Counted from the stretch's first letter, positions 1-9,142 are shown. The stretch: 51,860 nt of DNA from Henriciella sp. (GCA_021776655.1 JAJFFK010000001.1:1-51860); one strand, 5' to 3'. Notes: a model not told the origin generated them from the letters alone. Numbers and translations: made by a program.

Positions 1-2214
1 TGCTCCGGCTGCCCGCACAATACCTCAACCAAAATTCCTGAAGGCAGCCAAGCCATGGCCGGTATTGGCTGCCACATTATGTCGCTGTCAATGCAACGTG
101 ATACGCACCTCTTTACCCATATGGGCGCTGAAGGGGCAAATTGGATCGGTATGTCGCCGTTCACCGAAACCGACCACATATTCCAAAATCTCGGGGACGG
201 AACTTACGAGCATTCCGGGATCTTGGCGATCCGCGCAGCGGTTTCTGCGGATGTCAATATCACGTACAAGATCCTCTACAACGACGCCGTTGCCATGACT
301 GGCGGGCAACCGATCGCCGGACAGCTGACCATCCCTGCCATTGCTGCCCAAGTGAGATCTGAGGGTGTCAAACGCATCGCAATCGTTGGTGAAGTAGAAC
401 CCAAAAAAGCCCTGGCGCACTACCACATGGAAGATCAGCAATTTGACGGTCTTTCTTTTTGCCACCGGGATGATCTCGACGAACTGCAGCGAGAGTTCCG
501 CAAAATCGAAGGCACCTCGCTGATCATCTATGACCAAACCTGCGCGGCCGAAAAGCGCCGGCGTCGCAAACGCGGATTGTTGGAAGACCCGCCGATCCGT
601 GTCTTCATCAACGATCAAGTTTGTGAAGGCTGTGGCGATTGTTCGGTGCAATCAAATTGCGTGTCGATCGAACCGCAAACCACCGAACTGGGCATCAAAC
701 GCAAGATCAATCAATCTTCGTGCAACAAAGATATTTCTTGCGTCAAAGGGTTTTGCCCAAGCTTCGTCACGGTCCACGGTGGATCTGTGCGCAAACCCAA
801 TCCTAAGCGTTTCGATGATGAAGAAGCACAATTGATGGCCACCCTTCCAGCGCCGACGCTCAAACCCGGTCCGGAAGTACACTACAACATTCTTGTCGGC
901 GGTATTGGCGGCACGGGTGTTGTCACCATCGGTGCACTGATCAGCATGGCCGCTCATCTTGAGGGACGCGGCGCATCCGTTCTCGACTTTACCGGTCTCG
1001 CCCAGAAAAACGGTGCGGTGATCTCTCATGTCAGATTAGGTGAAAGTCCCGAAAGCCTCGATGCCGTTCGGATTGGCGAATTATCATCCGACCTGCTCCT
1101 CGGTTGCGACATGGTTGTTGCCGGCAGCATGGCCGCGTTGACCTGCTGCGACAAAGGCCGCACATGGGCCATTGTCAACGCCCATGAAACCCCGACAGCC
1201 CAGTTCACGCTCGACACCAATACGGTCTTGCCTGCAGATCCGACAATGCACGCTATCAAACAAGCCGTGGGGACAGATCGGAGCTCGTTCTTGGAATTCA
1301 CTCAGATCGCGACCAACCTCTTTGGCGACGCCATTGCCACCAACCTCATGCTGTTAGGCCTCGCTTATCAGCAAGGCCTGATCCCGTTGAGCGACGCATC
1401 GATCGAGCAAGCCATCACGCTCAACAATGTTTCTGTCGCCCAAAACCTCAAAAGCTTTAGATGGGGTCGTTTGCTGGCTCATGATCCGGAAGCCGTTCTC
1501 AATCGGGCTTATGCCGACAAGGTTCAATTGGACCCCATTGCGACTGACCTAGAAGCAGTCATCGATCAGCGCGCAACACTCCTCACATCCTACCAAAACA
1601 ACAAACTCGCAAATCGATACACGGCTTTGCTCGCACGTTTCAAATCACTTGAGAACCGGATTCAGTCTGGTTCAACAGCCCTGACCGAAATAATTGCCCG
1701 GAATTATTTTAAGGTTCTTGCCTACAAGGATGAGTATGAAGTGGCCCGCCTATGGACCGATGGCGCGTTCGAGAAACAGCTTCGCGAGACCTTCAAGAGT
1801 GGCAAGATCTACTATCATATGGCACCGCCTCTGCTGTCCAAGAAAGACAGCCAGGGACATTTGAAAAAGAAAAGTTTCGGGCCATGGATGAAAACCGGGT
1901 TTCAGGTCTTGCGGCGGTTTAAATGGCTGCGAGGCACACGGCTGGATCCGTTCGGCTGGACAGTCGAGCGCAAGCTGGAGCGTGAGTTACGTGACGAGTA
2001 TTTGAGCCAGATCGACCGGCTCTGCCACGAGCTCAGCGCTGACAATTTGGCACTAGCGGTTGAGATCGCTGAACTTCCCGATGAGGTCCGCGGCTATGGT
2101 CATGTCAAAGACGAGGCCATTGAAACCGCGAACCAACGCCGTGAAGCGCTCTGGCAAGGGTGGCCTGCGGGGACACTGCCAGCGACAAAGACGACGCTGC
2201 TGTCTGCAGTTTAG
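1..2214 (+). CDS. Indolepyruvate ferredoxin oxidoreductase, fused alpha-gamma type (5' truncated by window edge)
   Basis: The reading frame is open from the first base, so the gene begins outside the window; fused enzymes of this kind are usually around 1100-1200 residues, and 737 codons are present here. The visible part starts at the CSGCPHN motif of the thiamine diphosphate half. A cysteine-rich ferredoxin-like segment (CEGCGDC near visible residue 208, then CNKDISCVKGFC) would hold Fe-S clusters. The pyruvate-oxidoreductase gamma domain follows (GGIGGTGVV, TGLAQKNGAV, about residues 294-490), then a C-terminal DUF6537-like region. The family oxidatively decarboxylates aryl 2-oxoacids such as indolepyruvate to the acyl-CoA, reducing ferredoxin, in the cytoplasm. 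It converges on the downstream TadG-like gene with 28 bases between stops. Family assignment is firm; the exact substrate is inferred. Confidence 0.93.
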   Translation, partial: CSGCPHNTSTKIPEGSQAMAGIGCHIMSLSMQRDTHLFTHMGAEGANWIGMSPFTETDHIFQNLGDGTYEHSGILAIRAAVSADVNITYKILYNDAVAMTGGQPIAGQLTIPAIAAQVRSEGVKRIAIVGEVEPKKALAHYHMEDQQFDGLSFCHRDDLDELQREFRKIEGTSLIIYDQTCAAEKRRRRKRGLLEDPPIRVFINDQVCEGCGDCSVQSNCVSIEPQTTELGIKRKINQSSCNKDISCVKGFCPSFVTVHGGSVRKPNPKRFDDEEAQLMATLPAPTLKPGPEVHYNILVGGIGGTGVVTIGALISMAAHLEGRGASVLDFTGLAQKNGAVISHVRLGESPESLDAVRIGELSSDLLLGCDMVVAGSMAALTCCDKGRTWAIVNAHETPTAQFTLDTNTVLPADPTMHAIKQAVGTDRSSFLEFTQIATNLFGDAIATNLMLLGLAYQQGLIPLSDASIEQAITLNNVSVAQNLKSFRWGRLLAHDPEAVLNRAYADKVQLDPIATDLEAVIDQRATLLTSYQNNKLANRYTALLARFKSLENRIQSGSTALTEIIARNYFKVLAYKDEYEVARLWTDGAFEKQLRETFKSGKIYYHMAPPLLSKKDSQGHLKKKSFGPWMKTGFQVLRRFKWLRGTRLDPFGWTVERKLERELRDEYLSQIDRLCHELSADNLALAVEIAELPDEVRGYGHVKDEAIETANQRREALWQGWPAGTLPATKTTLLSAV

Positions 2215-2242
2215 AGGCCTTCGCTCCAGCAATTGGGCATTT

Positions 2243-3511
2243 TTACATGGTCAGCCGCAGGTCGGAGATGGATGTCGCAATCGCTCTATAGGCTTGCGTT
2301 AACTGCTGGCCATTTTCAGGACTGAAGTAGAATTCAGGCCCTGAGGAGCAATATTGCAGAACCGCCTGACCTGAGCTTGGGGCCTGAAACGCCACGGCGT
2401 AGATCACGACGTCTTGATCCTTGATATTGTCACATAGCTGTTTCGCCTGCCAGGTGGATGACCCTTGTGAATTGTTGATGGTGGCGTTGAACGCGCCATC
2501 GGTCATCAGGATAAGCGCCTTGACCGTATCAGGCTCATCATAGGGATGCGGATCGCCGGCAAATACTGAATTCCAAGCGGGGGAAATCGAGTACCAGCCC
2601 CACGCCACACCAAGATGACCGGCCGTGCCGCCCGATGGATCCAGCGATGCAATATAGTCCTTCAAGACCTGCTTGTCGGTTGTCAGTGGGACCGGTTCTG
2701 CATCACGGCAGTCGTTTCTGTCCCAATACCCGGCAGGCGTCACATATTGATTTAAGCCAGGTCCATCATCGGTGAATTTTTTCGAACCGGAGCGTTGAAA
2801 CACGCATGTCGTTTCGTAACTGACGTCGACAAATTGGTCAGCGTCTGAATCGTAATAAGTATGGGTTCTATTCGGCGATTGTCCGGTCACCGCTTCAAAA
2901 TAGTCACCAGCATTCATTGAGTTATTGTAGGACACCATCGCCAAGCGCGTGTCTTGTTCGTGCCCGGCAATTGGCGTGTCGGTGAGCAGCTGGTCGACAG
3001 CGATGACGGCGGCTTCTTTCAGAGATGTCATACGTGAGCCAGCCATCGAACCGGAAACATCGAAGACGAAAGCAACGTCGACCATGCCAATGCCATATTG
3101 GGTCGCGGTATCAACGCGAAACCGCATTTCTTCAATTCCTGCTATCGCTGACAGAGTGGTTTTCTGAGAACAGATCGTGGAAGCTGAGATGTCCTGATCA
3201 CTGATCTCGACTGCCAGAACCTCGCAATTCAAGCCGCCTTGAGTCGTGCTGGTCGCTGACGTGTAATAGTCCCGAATGACCTGTTTTACCTCAGCAATTG
3301 TGCCGCCGTCTTGTAGCTTTCTAGTGCCTGCAATGATCGCGGTATCAAGCGTATATTGCGCCTTGGTTTTCTTGGTTGTGACCAATTGAAAATCGATCGC
3401 AAACCCGGCAACAATTGTGATCGGGATAATTGTCAGCCCGAATATCATCGCTACATTGCCGGATGTATTGCGTATGAAACGATCTAGAAATTTTGCTGTC
3501 AACTTGATCAT
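2243..3511 (-). CDS. TadG-like pilus-assembly protein with von Willebrand factor A domain (shorter paralogue)
   Basis: 422 residues. The N-terminus is a TadE/TadG-type segment: SGNVAMIFGLTIIPI is a single membrane helix followed by GFAIDFQ. A vWA domain follows with an intact MIDAS metal site (DVSGSM, Asp151) and a second vWA motif, LILMTDGAFN. Such proteins are anchored in the inner membrane with the vWA domain outside and usually belong to Flp/Tad pilus loci. No tadA, tadB, cpaB or flp gene is nearby. I chose ATG 3511 over the upstream ATG at 3571 because a GAGG ribosome site precedes it and the TadG motif starts right after it. It is a close paralogue of the protein encoded at 3626-5239; the C-termini are nearly identical (YRAIATSISDLR against YQAIATSISDLR), so they arose by tandem duplication. 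Confidence 0.85.
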   Translation of the reverse strand: MIKLTAKFLDRFIRNTSGNVAMIFGLTIIPITIVAGFAIDFQLVTTKKTKAQYTLDTAIIAGTRKLQDGGTIAEVKQVIRDYYTSATSTTQGGLNCEVLAVEISDQDISASTICSQKTTLSAIAGIEEMRFRVDTATQYGIGMVDVAFVFDVSGSMAGSRMTSLKEAAVIAVDQLLTDTPIAGHEQDTRLAMVSYNNSMNAGDYFEAVTGQSPNRTHTYYDSDADQFVDVSYETTCVFQRSGSKKFTDDGPGLNQYVTPAGYWDRNDCRDAEPVPLTTDKQVLKDYIASLDPSGGTAGHLGVAWGWYSISPAWNSVFAGDPHPYDEPDTVKALILMTDGAFNATINNSQGSSTWQAKQLCDNIKDQDVVIYAVAFQAPSSGQAVLQYCSSGPEFYFSPENGQQLTQAYRAIATSISDLRLTM

Positions 3512-3576
3512 GCCCGCCTCGATATAACTTAGCTCTGCGGCAAGAGTGACGGTTTTGGGTTTCAATTCCATTGGCT

Positions 3577-3608
3577 TGCGCGCGCAAGTTTGTGGTGCGC
3601 GCGCAAGT
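3577..3608. repeat. Two 13-bp direct repeats, each part of a GC dyad, between the TadG-like paralogues
   Basis: TGCGCGCGCAAGT occurs at 3577-3589 and 3596-3608, 19 bases apart start to start. The first copy lies within the perfect 14-bp palindrome CTTGCGCGCGCAAG (3575-3588). On the minus strand this lies between the stop of the longer paralogue and the start of the shorter one. The transcript could fold there, as an attenuator or processing site, or the two copies could bind a protein. No T-run follows, so a simple terminator is unlikely. Confidence 0.55.
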
Positions 3609-3625
3609 GATGATTAACCAGCGGA

Positions 3626-5239
3626 TCAGTAGCTGATGCGAAGGTCCGAGATCGACGTCGCAATTGCCTGATAGGCTTGGCTAAGCTCCTCGCCATTCTC
3701 AGGGCTAAAGGAGAATTCAGGACCACTTGAGCAATAGTCGAGAATATCCTGTCCAGATGTTGGCGCCTGGAATGCCACTGAATAGATGAACACGCCGCCT
3801 GTGGCTTTGATCCCATCACAGAGATCGGCAGCTTGTTCGAACGAGTCGCCGAGATCGTCAAACTCTTCGCGGTTGAATGATCCATCGGTCATCAGGATGA
3901 TCGCCTTGGTTGAATCCGGCTCATCATAATCAAGCGGCGCGGCGTCTCCCGTGAAGATGGTCTGCCAAGGCTCTGCAACCATATACCAGGCCCAGGCAAT
4001 GCCTTGCTGGCCCGCCGTGCCACCATTCGTGGTCAAGGCGTTCACATAGTTGATCAGGTCTGTACGGCTATCTGTCAGAGGCAGGGGCTCATGTGGATTG
4101 CAGCTCGTGCCTTCAGTGTGCCAATGGCCCTCATCCGGCTCATCACCGTCATATAAATGGTATCTGGCATACCCACCAGCTAGCAGGGCTTCGCTATTGG
4201 GCGTTTCATCACCGCCATTGTAGACATACTCATTCGCATCCACATTGATGTCGGACACTGGCGCATTGGCATTTGGTGCCGCGTCGCTGAAGGCTTCGTC
4301 GCCTGGCCGTTCCCATACGCAGGTTGAGTCGATTGTACGTTGCTCACTGAATGTCGTTGTTTCGGTGAACTGAACCAGGCAGTTGCCGCCACTATTGACC
4401 TGTGTCGATTCATAAGGAATGCAGATCGTTTTATATCTCCACCTCCGGCAAGTGCCATTTCTGCGCCATTTTTTGCAGACTTGCCGGCGGTCACAATTGC
4501 TTGAACCTGAACTAAGCGTGTCGCAGGTTCCCTTATATTCAAATTCTATTTCTTCGACCGTCTCGTACTCGTAGATATATGTTCGTTCCTGCGCGAGGCC
4601 GGTGACGTCTTCAAAATAGTCACCTGCATTGAACATGCTATCGTAAGAGATCATCGCGATGCGGACATCTTCGGTTGCCGCGCCGCCGCCTTCCGGCAGC
4701 AAAGTGTCGATGGCGTCCAGAGCCGCAGCTTTGAGAAACGTCATCCGATTGCTGCCCCCCATTGATCCGGACACATCGAACATGAAGGCCACGTCAAGTT
4801 TACCGATGCCCCAGGTTGAGGCTGAACTGACATAGAATGTCATTTCATCTCTGCCGACAATCTGCATCAGGCTGGTTTCCTGTGAGCATTCGACATCCAG
4901 TTCGATGTCCTTCGAGCCCTCGACAAATGTCATGTTCAGGTTGCCGCATGTCAGCGTTGTCCCAACAGTTGTGAGCTGGGCGGTCATGTAGCTATTAACA
5001 ATTTCAGTAATTTCAGCTTGGGTCTTGCCGGCCTGCATGGCGCGTGCGCCGGCCAGGACAGCCGAATCAATAACCGTCTGAACCTTGTTCTTGCGCACTG
5101 TGGTGATTTGAAAATCAATCGCAAAACCGGCAATGCTCAAAATCGGGATGATCGCCAATGCGAAAATCATCGCGACGTTGCCCGATTTGTTGTTGAATAT
5201 GCGTTTGAAGTGCCGCCGCCAGCCTGAACTCTTTGCCAT
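3626..5239 (-). CDS. TadG-like protein with von Willebrand factor A domain and cysteine-rich insertion (longer paralogue)
   Basis: 537 residues. A short basic N-terminus precedes the TadG-type membrane helix (SGNVAMIFALAIIPILSIAG, about residues 19-38), then FAIDFQ. The vWA domain carries DVSGSM (MIDAS Asp155) and AIILMTDGSFN. Compared with its neighbour at 2243-3511 it has roughly 60-70 extra residues inside the vWA region (about 239-306), rich in Cys, Arg and Lys (CDTLSSGSSNC, CKKWRRNGTCRRWR). The surrounding blocks and C-terminus align with the paralogue. ATG 5239 is preceded by a GGAGAC ribosome site. The vWA part is expected outside the cytoplasm, where the extra cysteines could form disulfides. 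The two genes are probably co-transcribed, this one first. Family is secure; role in pili or adhesion is inferred. Confidence 0.85.
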   Translation of the reverse strand: MAKSSGWRRHFKRIFNNKSGNVAMIFALAIIPILSIAGFAIDFQITTVRKNKVQTVIDSAVLAGARAMQAGKTQAEITEIVNSYMTAQLTTVGTTLTCGNLNMTFVEGSKDIELDVECSQETSLMQIVGRDEMTFYVSSASTWGIGKLDVAFMFDVSGSMGGSNRMTFLKAAALDAIDTLLPEGGGAATEDVRIAMISYDSMFNAGDYFEDVTGLAQERTYIYEYETVEEIEFEYKGTCDTLSSGSSNCDRRQVCKKWRRNGTCRRWRYKTICIPYESTQVNSGGNCLVQFTETTTFSEQRTIDSTCVWERPGDEAFSDAAPNANAPVSDINVDANEYVYNGGDETPNSEALLAGGYARYHLYDGDEPDEGHWHTEGTSCNPHEPLPLTDSRTDLINYVNALTTNGGTAGQQGIAWAWYMVAEPWQTIFTGDAAPLDYDEPDSTKAIILMTDGSFNREEFDDLGDSFEQAADLCDGIKATGGVFIYSVAFQAPTSGQDILDYCSSGPEFSFSPENGEELSQAYQAIATSISDLRISY

Positions 5240-5332
5240 GATTGTCTCCGTGAGGTCATCCCCGTCAATCTGCTTGCGTAGTGCATCTGGTTTTCAATCA
5301 GGTTATCTCGGGCTTTGTGATTGCCGGGTTCG

Positions 5333-5360
5333 GATTCATAATTTGTTAATGAATCTTTTT
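5333..5360 (+). promoter_or_regulatory. AT-rich inverted repeat followed by five T, ahead of thyA
   Basis: Arms GATTCAT (5333-5339) and ATGAATC (5349-5355) are perfect complements around a 9-base loop and are followed by TTTTT (5356-5360). It sits in the 167-base divergent gap between the longer TadG-like gene and thyA, about 50 bases before thyA. The layout resembles a weak intrinsic terminator or attenuator for thyA, or a protein-binding dyad. The stem is AT-rich, so the call is tentative. Confidence 0.35.
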
Positions 5361-5406
5361 GTTCGCGAGGCTGGACTTTGCCCGCCGAGTCAGGTGATCG
5401 AGAAGC

Positions 5407-6201
5407 ATGCAGCAATATCTCGACTTGATTCAGGACATTCTCGATAACGGGGTTGAGCGCGGTGACCGAACTGGCACCGGTACGATTGGCGTATTTGGCC
5501 GTCAGATGCGGTTTGACCTGGCGGCAGGATTTCCCATTCTGACGACCAAGAAACTGCACTTGCGGTCGATTATTATTGAGCTTTTATGGTTCTTGCGCGG
5601 CGATACAAATGTCCGTTGGCTGAATGAGAACGGCGTTTCGATATGGGATGAATGGGCCGATACCGACGGCGATTTGGGTCCGGTCTATGGTAAACAGTGG
5701 CGCAGTTGGGCGACCCCTGATGGCCAGGCGATTGATCAGATTATCTGGGTCAAGAACGAGATTGAAACCAACCCAAACTCGCGCCGTATGGTCGTTTCAG
5801 CCTGGAATCCAGCTGATGTCCCGGATATGGCGCTGCCGCCTTGTCACTGCCTGTTTCAGTTCAACGTGATCGCTGGCCGGTTGAACTGCCAGCTTTATCA
5901 GCGCTCCGCCGATGTGTTTCTCGGGGTGCCATTCAACATCGCCTCTTACGCTTTGCTGACGATGATGATGGCGCGTGCAACCGGGCTTGAGCCAGGCGAC
6001 TTTGTGCACACATTTGGCGATGCGCATCTATATTCCAATCACCTTGAGCAAGCGCGTCTGCAACTGACCCGCGCGCCTTTTGACCTGCCAAGAATGGTGA
6101 TGACCCCCGGCAAGACGGACTTGTTCGGCTGGGAATATGACGATTTCAAACTCGAAAATTACCAGTCTCACAAGCACATAAAGGCCCCCGTCGCGATCTA
6201 G
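5407..6201 (+). CDS. thyA: Thymidylate synthase
   Basis: 264 residues, the same length as the Escherichia coli enzyme. It methylates dUMP to dTMP using methylene-tetrahydrofolate, in the cytoplasm. The N-terminus has the RTGTGT phosphate-binding motif. The catalytic cysteine lies in PPCHCLFQF (Cys146), followed by QLYQRSAD and FNIASYALL. The C-terminus ends KAPVAI, the typical closing tail. ATG 5407 follows GAGAAG. It is divergent to the TadG-like genes, and dihydrofolate reductase, often adjacent in other genomes, does not follow it here. Confidence 0.98.
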   Translation: MQQYLDLIQDILDNGVERGDRTGTGTIGVFGRQMRFDLAAGFPILTTKKLHLRSIIIELLWFLRGDTNVRWLNENGVSIWDEWADTDGDLGPVYGKQWRSWATPDGQAIDQIIWVKNEIETNPNSRRMVVSAWNPADVPDMALPPCHCLFQFNVIAGRLNCQLYQRSADVFLGVPFNIASYALLTMMMARATGLEPGDFVHTFGDAHLYSNHLEQARLQLTRAPFDLPRMVMTPGKTDLFGWEYDDFKLENYQSHKHIKAPVAI

Positions 6202-6235
6202 GGTTTGACACTGCAGCCCTGCGCGGAGATTGCAA

Positions 6236-6262
6236 ATAGCAAAACCGATTTGCTTTTGCTAT
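6236..6262 (+). terminator. Hairpin downstream of thyA
   Basis: Perfect 9-bp arms ATAGCAAAA (6236-6244) and TTTTGCTAT (6254-6262) flank a 9-base loop. The hairpin is 35 bases past the thyA stop and 24 bases before the next start. There is no T-run after the stem, so it may be a weak terminator, an RNA processing site or an operator of the following gene. Confidence 0.35.
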
Positions 6263-6285
6263 GCTGTCAGTGAAGGGCAAGAAGA

Positions 6286-7062
6286 ATGAGTGATACGAGT
6301 TTTCAAACGTTTCTGGTGAGTGGCCTGATGGTGCTGATTGGTACCGCTGTTTTCCTGGCTTGGTGCATTTGGCGCTATGTCGACCGGGCCCGTGATATGG
6401 AGCGGTCGCTCTTGGTTGGGGTTGGTCACGAACTACGTGTAACCCTGCAAAATATGGCGCGAGAGCTTGGCGCGGCCGCCCGGGGTGAGTTGCGCGCGCC
6501 GTCCGATCTTTTACCGATTTCTCATGTTCAGCTCAATTCTGCACTAACCGGCCGGGTCGAGGCAGACCGTCGGGCTTTGACTGAAATTCGGGCAACCTAT
6601 GACGCGCTCAAGGCGCGCAAACAGAATGTACGTGACGCCATGGCGCAGGGCGGTGATGCACAACCGACCATAGATACCGCCGCGCGGGCAACCATTGAGG
6701 CGATCACCGAGCTATACCTCTGGGAGATGCATAAAGGAAAGCCGCCCGAAATTGCTGAATCGACACGCACCTGGCAGGTTCGGGACTGGATGAAAGCGCG
6801 CGCGTTTGAAGCCAAAGCGATCCCCGGCCTGCACCTGCGCGATGAGGTCGTCGAATGCCTGCGCACACGCGGCATGAGCCTGACGCCAAAGCCGCTGACC
6901 TATACGGCAAATCAGTATTACGCGATGCTTTATGACCGCAAGGCTGATCCGAACGCGCCATTCTGGAAACGCAAGCCAAAGCCAGCGGTCGAGGTCGAAG
7001 CGACAAAACCGGAAACAGCACCACCGCCAGAGACAGTGGCGACCGGCGATATCGTCCACTGA
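6286..7062 (+). CDS. Membrane-anchored protein of unknown function
   Basis: 258 residues. One membrane helix lies near the N-terminus (about residues 9-28, FLVSGLMVLIGTAVFLAWCI), followed by a basic stretch suggesting a cytoplasmic body. The rest is soluble and helical, with charged heptad-like stretches around residues 85-130, and ends in a Pro/Ala/Glu-rich tail. I recognise no catalytic motif. A short GHELR string superficially resembles a kinase H-box, but no ATPase domain follows. ATG 6286 is preceded by AAGGGCAAGAAG. The stop is 37 bases before the lipoprotein gene at 7100, so the two may be co-expressed. Confidence 0.75.
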   Translation: MSDTSFQTFLVSGLMVLIGTAVFLAWCIWRYVDRARDMERSLLVGVGHELRVTLQNMARELGAAARGELRAPSDLLPISHVQLNSALTGRVEADRRALTEIRATYDALKARKQNVRDAMAQGGDAQPTIDTAARATIEAITELYLWEMHKGKPPEIAESTRTWQVRDWMKARAFEAKAIPGLHLRDEVVECLRTRGMSLTPKPLTYTANQYYAMLYDRKADPNAPFWKRKPKPAVEVEATKPETAPPPETVATGDIVH

Positions 7063-7099
7063 CGCGGCTGCCACGCCGCCTAATATTTGGGAGAATAGT

Positions 7100-9073
7100 A
7101 TGAAACTGTTCGGATGGCCCGTCGCGGCCCTTACAATAATCGCTCTTGCGGCTTGTGGACAAGGCCGTGATGTCCCGGTCGCTCCAGTTGCAGATGGGCC
7201 AACTGCAGGCAAGGTTGAGGCGGCCAGTGAGGCGGCCAGTGAGGCGGCCAGTGCAGATGCCGCCGTTCGTCCATATCTTGATCTGGCCGAGGACCAATTT
7301 GTCATCGCCAATGCCAGTGAAGCGGATTTGGACGTGATTATTGCGGCTCTGCCAGATTATGCGCATCTGGACTGGGATACAAAAATGCTGGATACAGCGA
7401 CCGGCGCGACGGTTGTAACGGGTCTGTCGATCAGCTTTGGCGACGATGCCGCGTTTGGAATACGGGTTGATGAGGCGCGTATATGGGGCATGGAATCTGA
7501 CTTGTTGGCAGCGCGACTGCAGGGCCAACGTCTGGCTGAAAGTGGTCCGCTCTTTGCCCGGCTTGATGCCAGCAATCTGTCATATTTCGGTCTTAGCTCA
7601 GCCTTAAATTTGGGTTTTGAGCATATCCTTCTTCAGCTTGAGGTTGAATTACCGCCTGAGGTGGAAATCTCCTTTGACGCATTTGAGATCACTTCACAGA
7701 GGCTGATCCTTACCGATGCTGCTCTGCGCCCATGGCAGTTTGTCAAAGCGCCTGCAGCTTTGCTTGACTCCATTGACGAGGCGGATGACCGAGAAATTCT
7801 GCTCAGCGCGATCCATCTGGGTCAGCACCTGATTGCTGCCTCCAGATCGCTTGAATACGGGGCCGGTGTGATGCTGAACACAAATACCCAATTCGCAATG
7901 CGCCAGCCGGGCGCAACCGTGAAAGGGGAGTCGCGCCTGGCGCTTTATGGCTTCTCCGATGCCGCTGGCTTCGATCTTGGGCAAATGGTCATCAGGGATG
8001 CTCGCACGCGTCAGGAAACCCTCTATTCTGAAATGGATCCAGCCCTTGGAACGGGCTTCCCCCCGGGGCTGAGCCTCGTTCAGGAAACCACATACGCCTT
8101 GTCGCAGATCCAGGATGTCCGGCTGGATGCGGTTATGGGTTATCTTGCCCGCAGTGAGCTGCCACCGATTGACCAGCGCGATTTGATGAGCCTTGGGCTG
8201 TGGCAAACCACCGACTATACGCTCGCAGTAAATGACAAGCCGGTATTTTCGGTTGAAACCGCGAAGCTGCAAGCGGACAAGTTTGAATGGGTATTGCCGT
8301 CTGATATTGGCTATGAGTTCAACAATGCGACGCTGCATGTTGATGAGTTGACCGGGGTTTTCAAATCGTATTTCGAGATCATACTGGCCAGCCCGGATAT
8401 TGCTGATGGGGACCAAGCAGATCGCGAACAGCTTGAACTGATCCGCGAAGGGTTCGGCAAGGCGCTGGAATTGTTACCTCAGCATGGGCTCGATACGATC
8501 ACGTTTAATGCCAGGGCGAACGCTGTATGGGATGCAGATGCAGGCCCATCGGAGTTTTCAGCTGAGATCGCTGCGGATGGATTTGGCGATGTCTCCTATG
8601 ATCTGTCACTCGACCTGCCGACCTATGATCAGGTCACAACGGCGATGCAGGCCGATGACATCGAAGCCGTCTTCGATCAAATATTTCAGGATGCCTTTGC
8701 GTTCCGAAGCGCGCATCTCAAAGAAACCGACGGCGGCGGGTTCGACAAGCTGCTCGGCTTTGCACATGACATTGGCAAAGCTTATCCAGATCAAGGTTGG
8801 GGCGCGATGCTGGGCAGCATGGAGCCACCGCAAATGCGCGCCTATCTGGCAAGTCTCATGCGTCTCGGCGTTTCGCAGGTCCGTACAGAATTCCCGCCAG
8901 CGGTTGATTGGCTCGAAGCGTTTGCCGGCTTTATCGAAACCGGTGGCACATTTGAGATCAGGGTCGATCCGCCTGCACCCATTACGGTTGCTCTGATTGA
9001 GGGGATTGATGACGAGCCGGACCCTGAAGAGGTTGTCGAGATATTTGGCATTGTGGTCACGCATACAAATTAG
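7100..9073 (+). CDS. Large lipoprotein of unknown function
   Basis: 657 residues. The start is ATG 7100, preceded by GGGAG; the frame is open further upstream, but only this start gives a clean signal peptide ending in lipobox LAAC (Cys19). An Ala/Ser/Glu linker with three EAAS-type repeats follows. The body is acidic, with alternating strand-like segments and no enzyme motif I know (recurrent patterns like FDAFEITSQRLILTDA and TITFNARANAVWD). This looks like a periplasmic or outer-membrane-attached beta-rich protein, perhaps related to AsmA-type or DUF-type lipoproteins, but I cannot name a family. It follows the membrane protein gene at 6286 by 37 bases. Confidence 0.8.
   Translation: MKLFGWPVAALTIIALAACGQGRDVPVAPVADGPTAGKVEAASEAASEAASADAAVRPYLDLAEDQFVIANASEADLDVIIAALPDYAHLDWDTKMLDTATGATVVTGLSISFGDDAAFGIRVDEARIWGMESDLLAARLQGQRLAESGPLFARLDASNLSYFGLSSALNLGFEHILLQLEVELPPEVEISFDAFEITSQRLILTDAALRPWQFVKAPAALLDSIDEADDREILLSAIHLGQHLIAASRSLEYGAGVMLNTNTQFAMRQPGATVKGESRLALYGFSDAAGFDLGQMVIRDARTRQETLYSEMDPALGTGFPPGLSLVQETTYALSQIQDVRLDAVMGYLARSELPPIDQRDLMSLGLWQTTDYTLAVNDKPVFSVETAKLQADKFEWVLPSDIGYEFNNATLHVDELTGVFKSYFEIILASPDIADGDQADREQLELIREGFGKALELLPQHGLDTITFNARANAVWDADAGPSEFSAEIAADGFGDVSYDLSLDLPTYDQVTTAMQADDIEAVFDQIFQDAFAFRSAHLKETDGGGFDKLLGFAHDIGKAYPDQGWGAMLGSMEPPQMRAYLASLMRLGVSQVRTEFPPAVDWLEAFAGFIETGGTFEIRVDPPAPITVALIEGIDDEPDPEEVVEIFGIVVTHTN
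7217..7252 (+). repeat. 12-bp tandem repeat, three copies, inside the lipoprotein gene
   Basis: GAGGCGGCCAGT is repeated exactly three times in frame (7217-7228, 7229-7240, 7241-7252), encoding EAASEAASEAAS just after the lipidated cysteine. Perfect in-frame repeats of this kind can change copy number by slippage, altering linker length without a frameshift. Confidence 0.9.
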
Positions 9074-9142
9074 CCGCACCCTGCCGCTTGACCAGACGCG
9101 CCACGCGCATCATCTCTGGCATCAGGAAATTCTGGAGTATTC

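Noticed and set aside
6286-7062. Sensor kinase, from a GHELR string resembling an H-box
   Set aside because: No ATPase N- or G-boxes follow, and the string lies right after the membrane helix where an H-box would not be expected.
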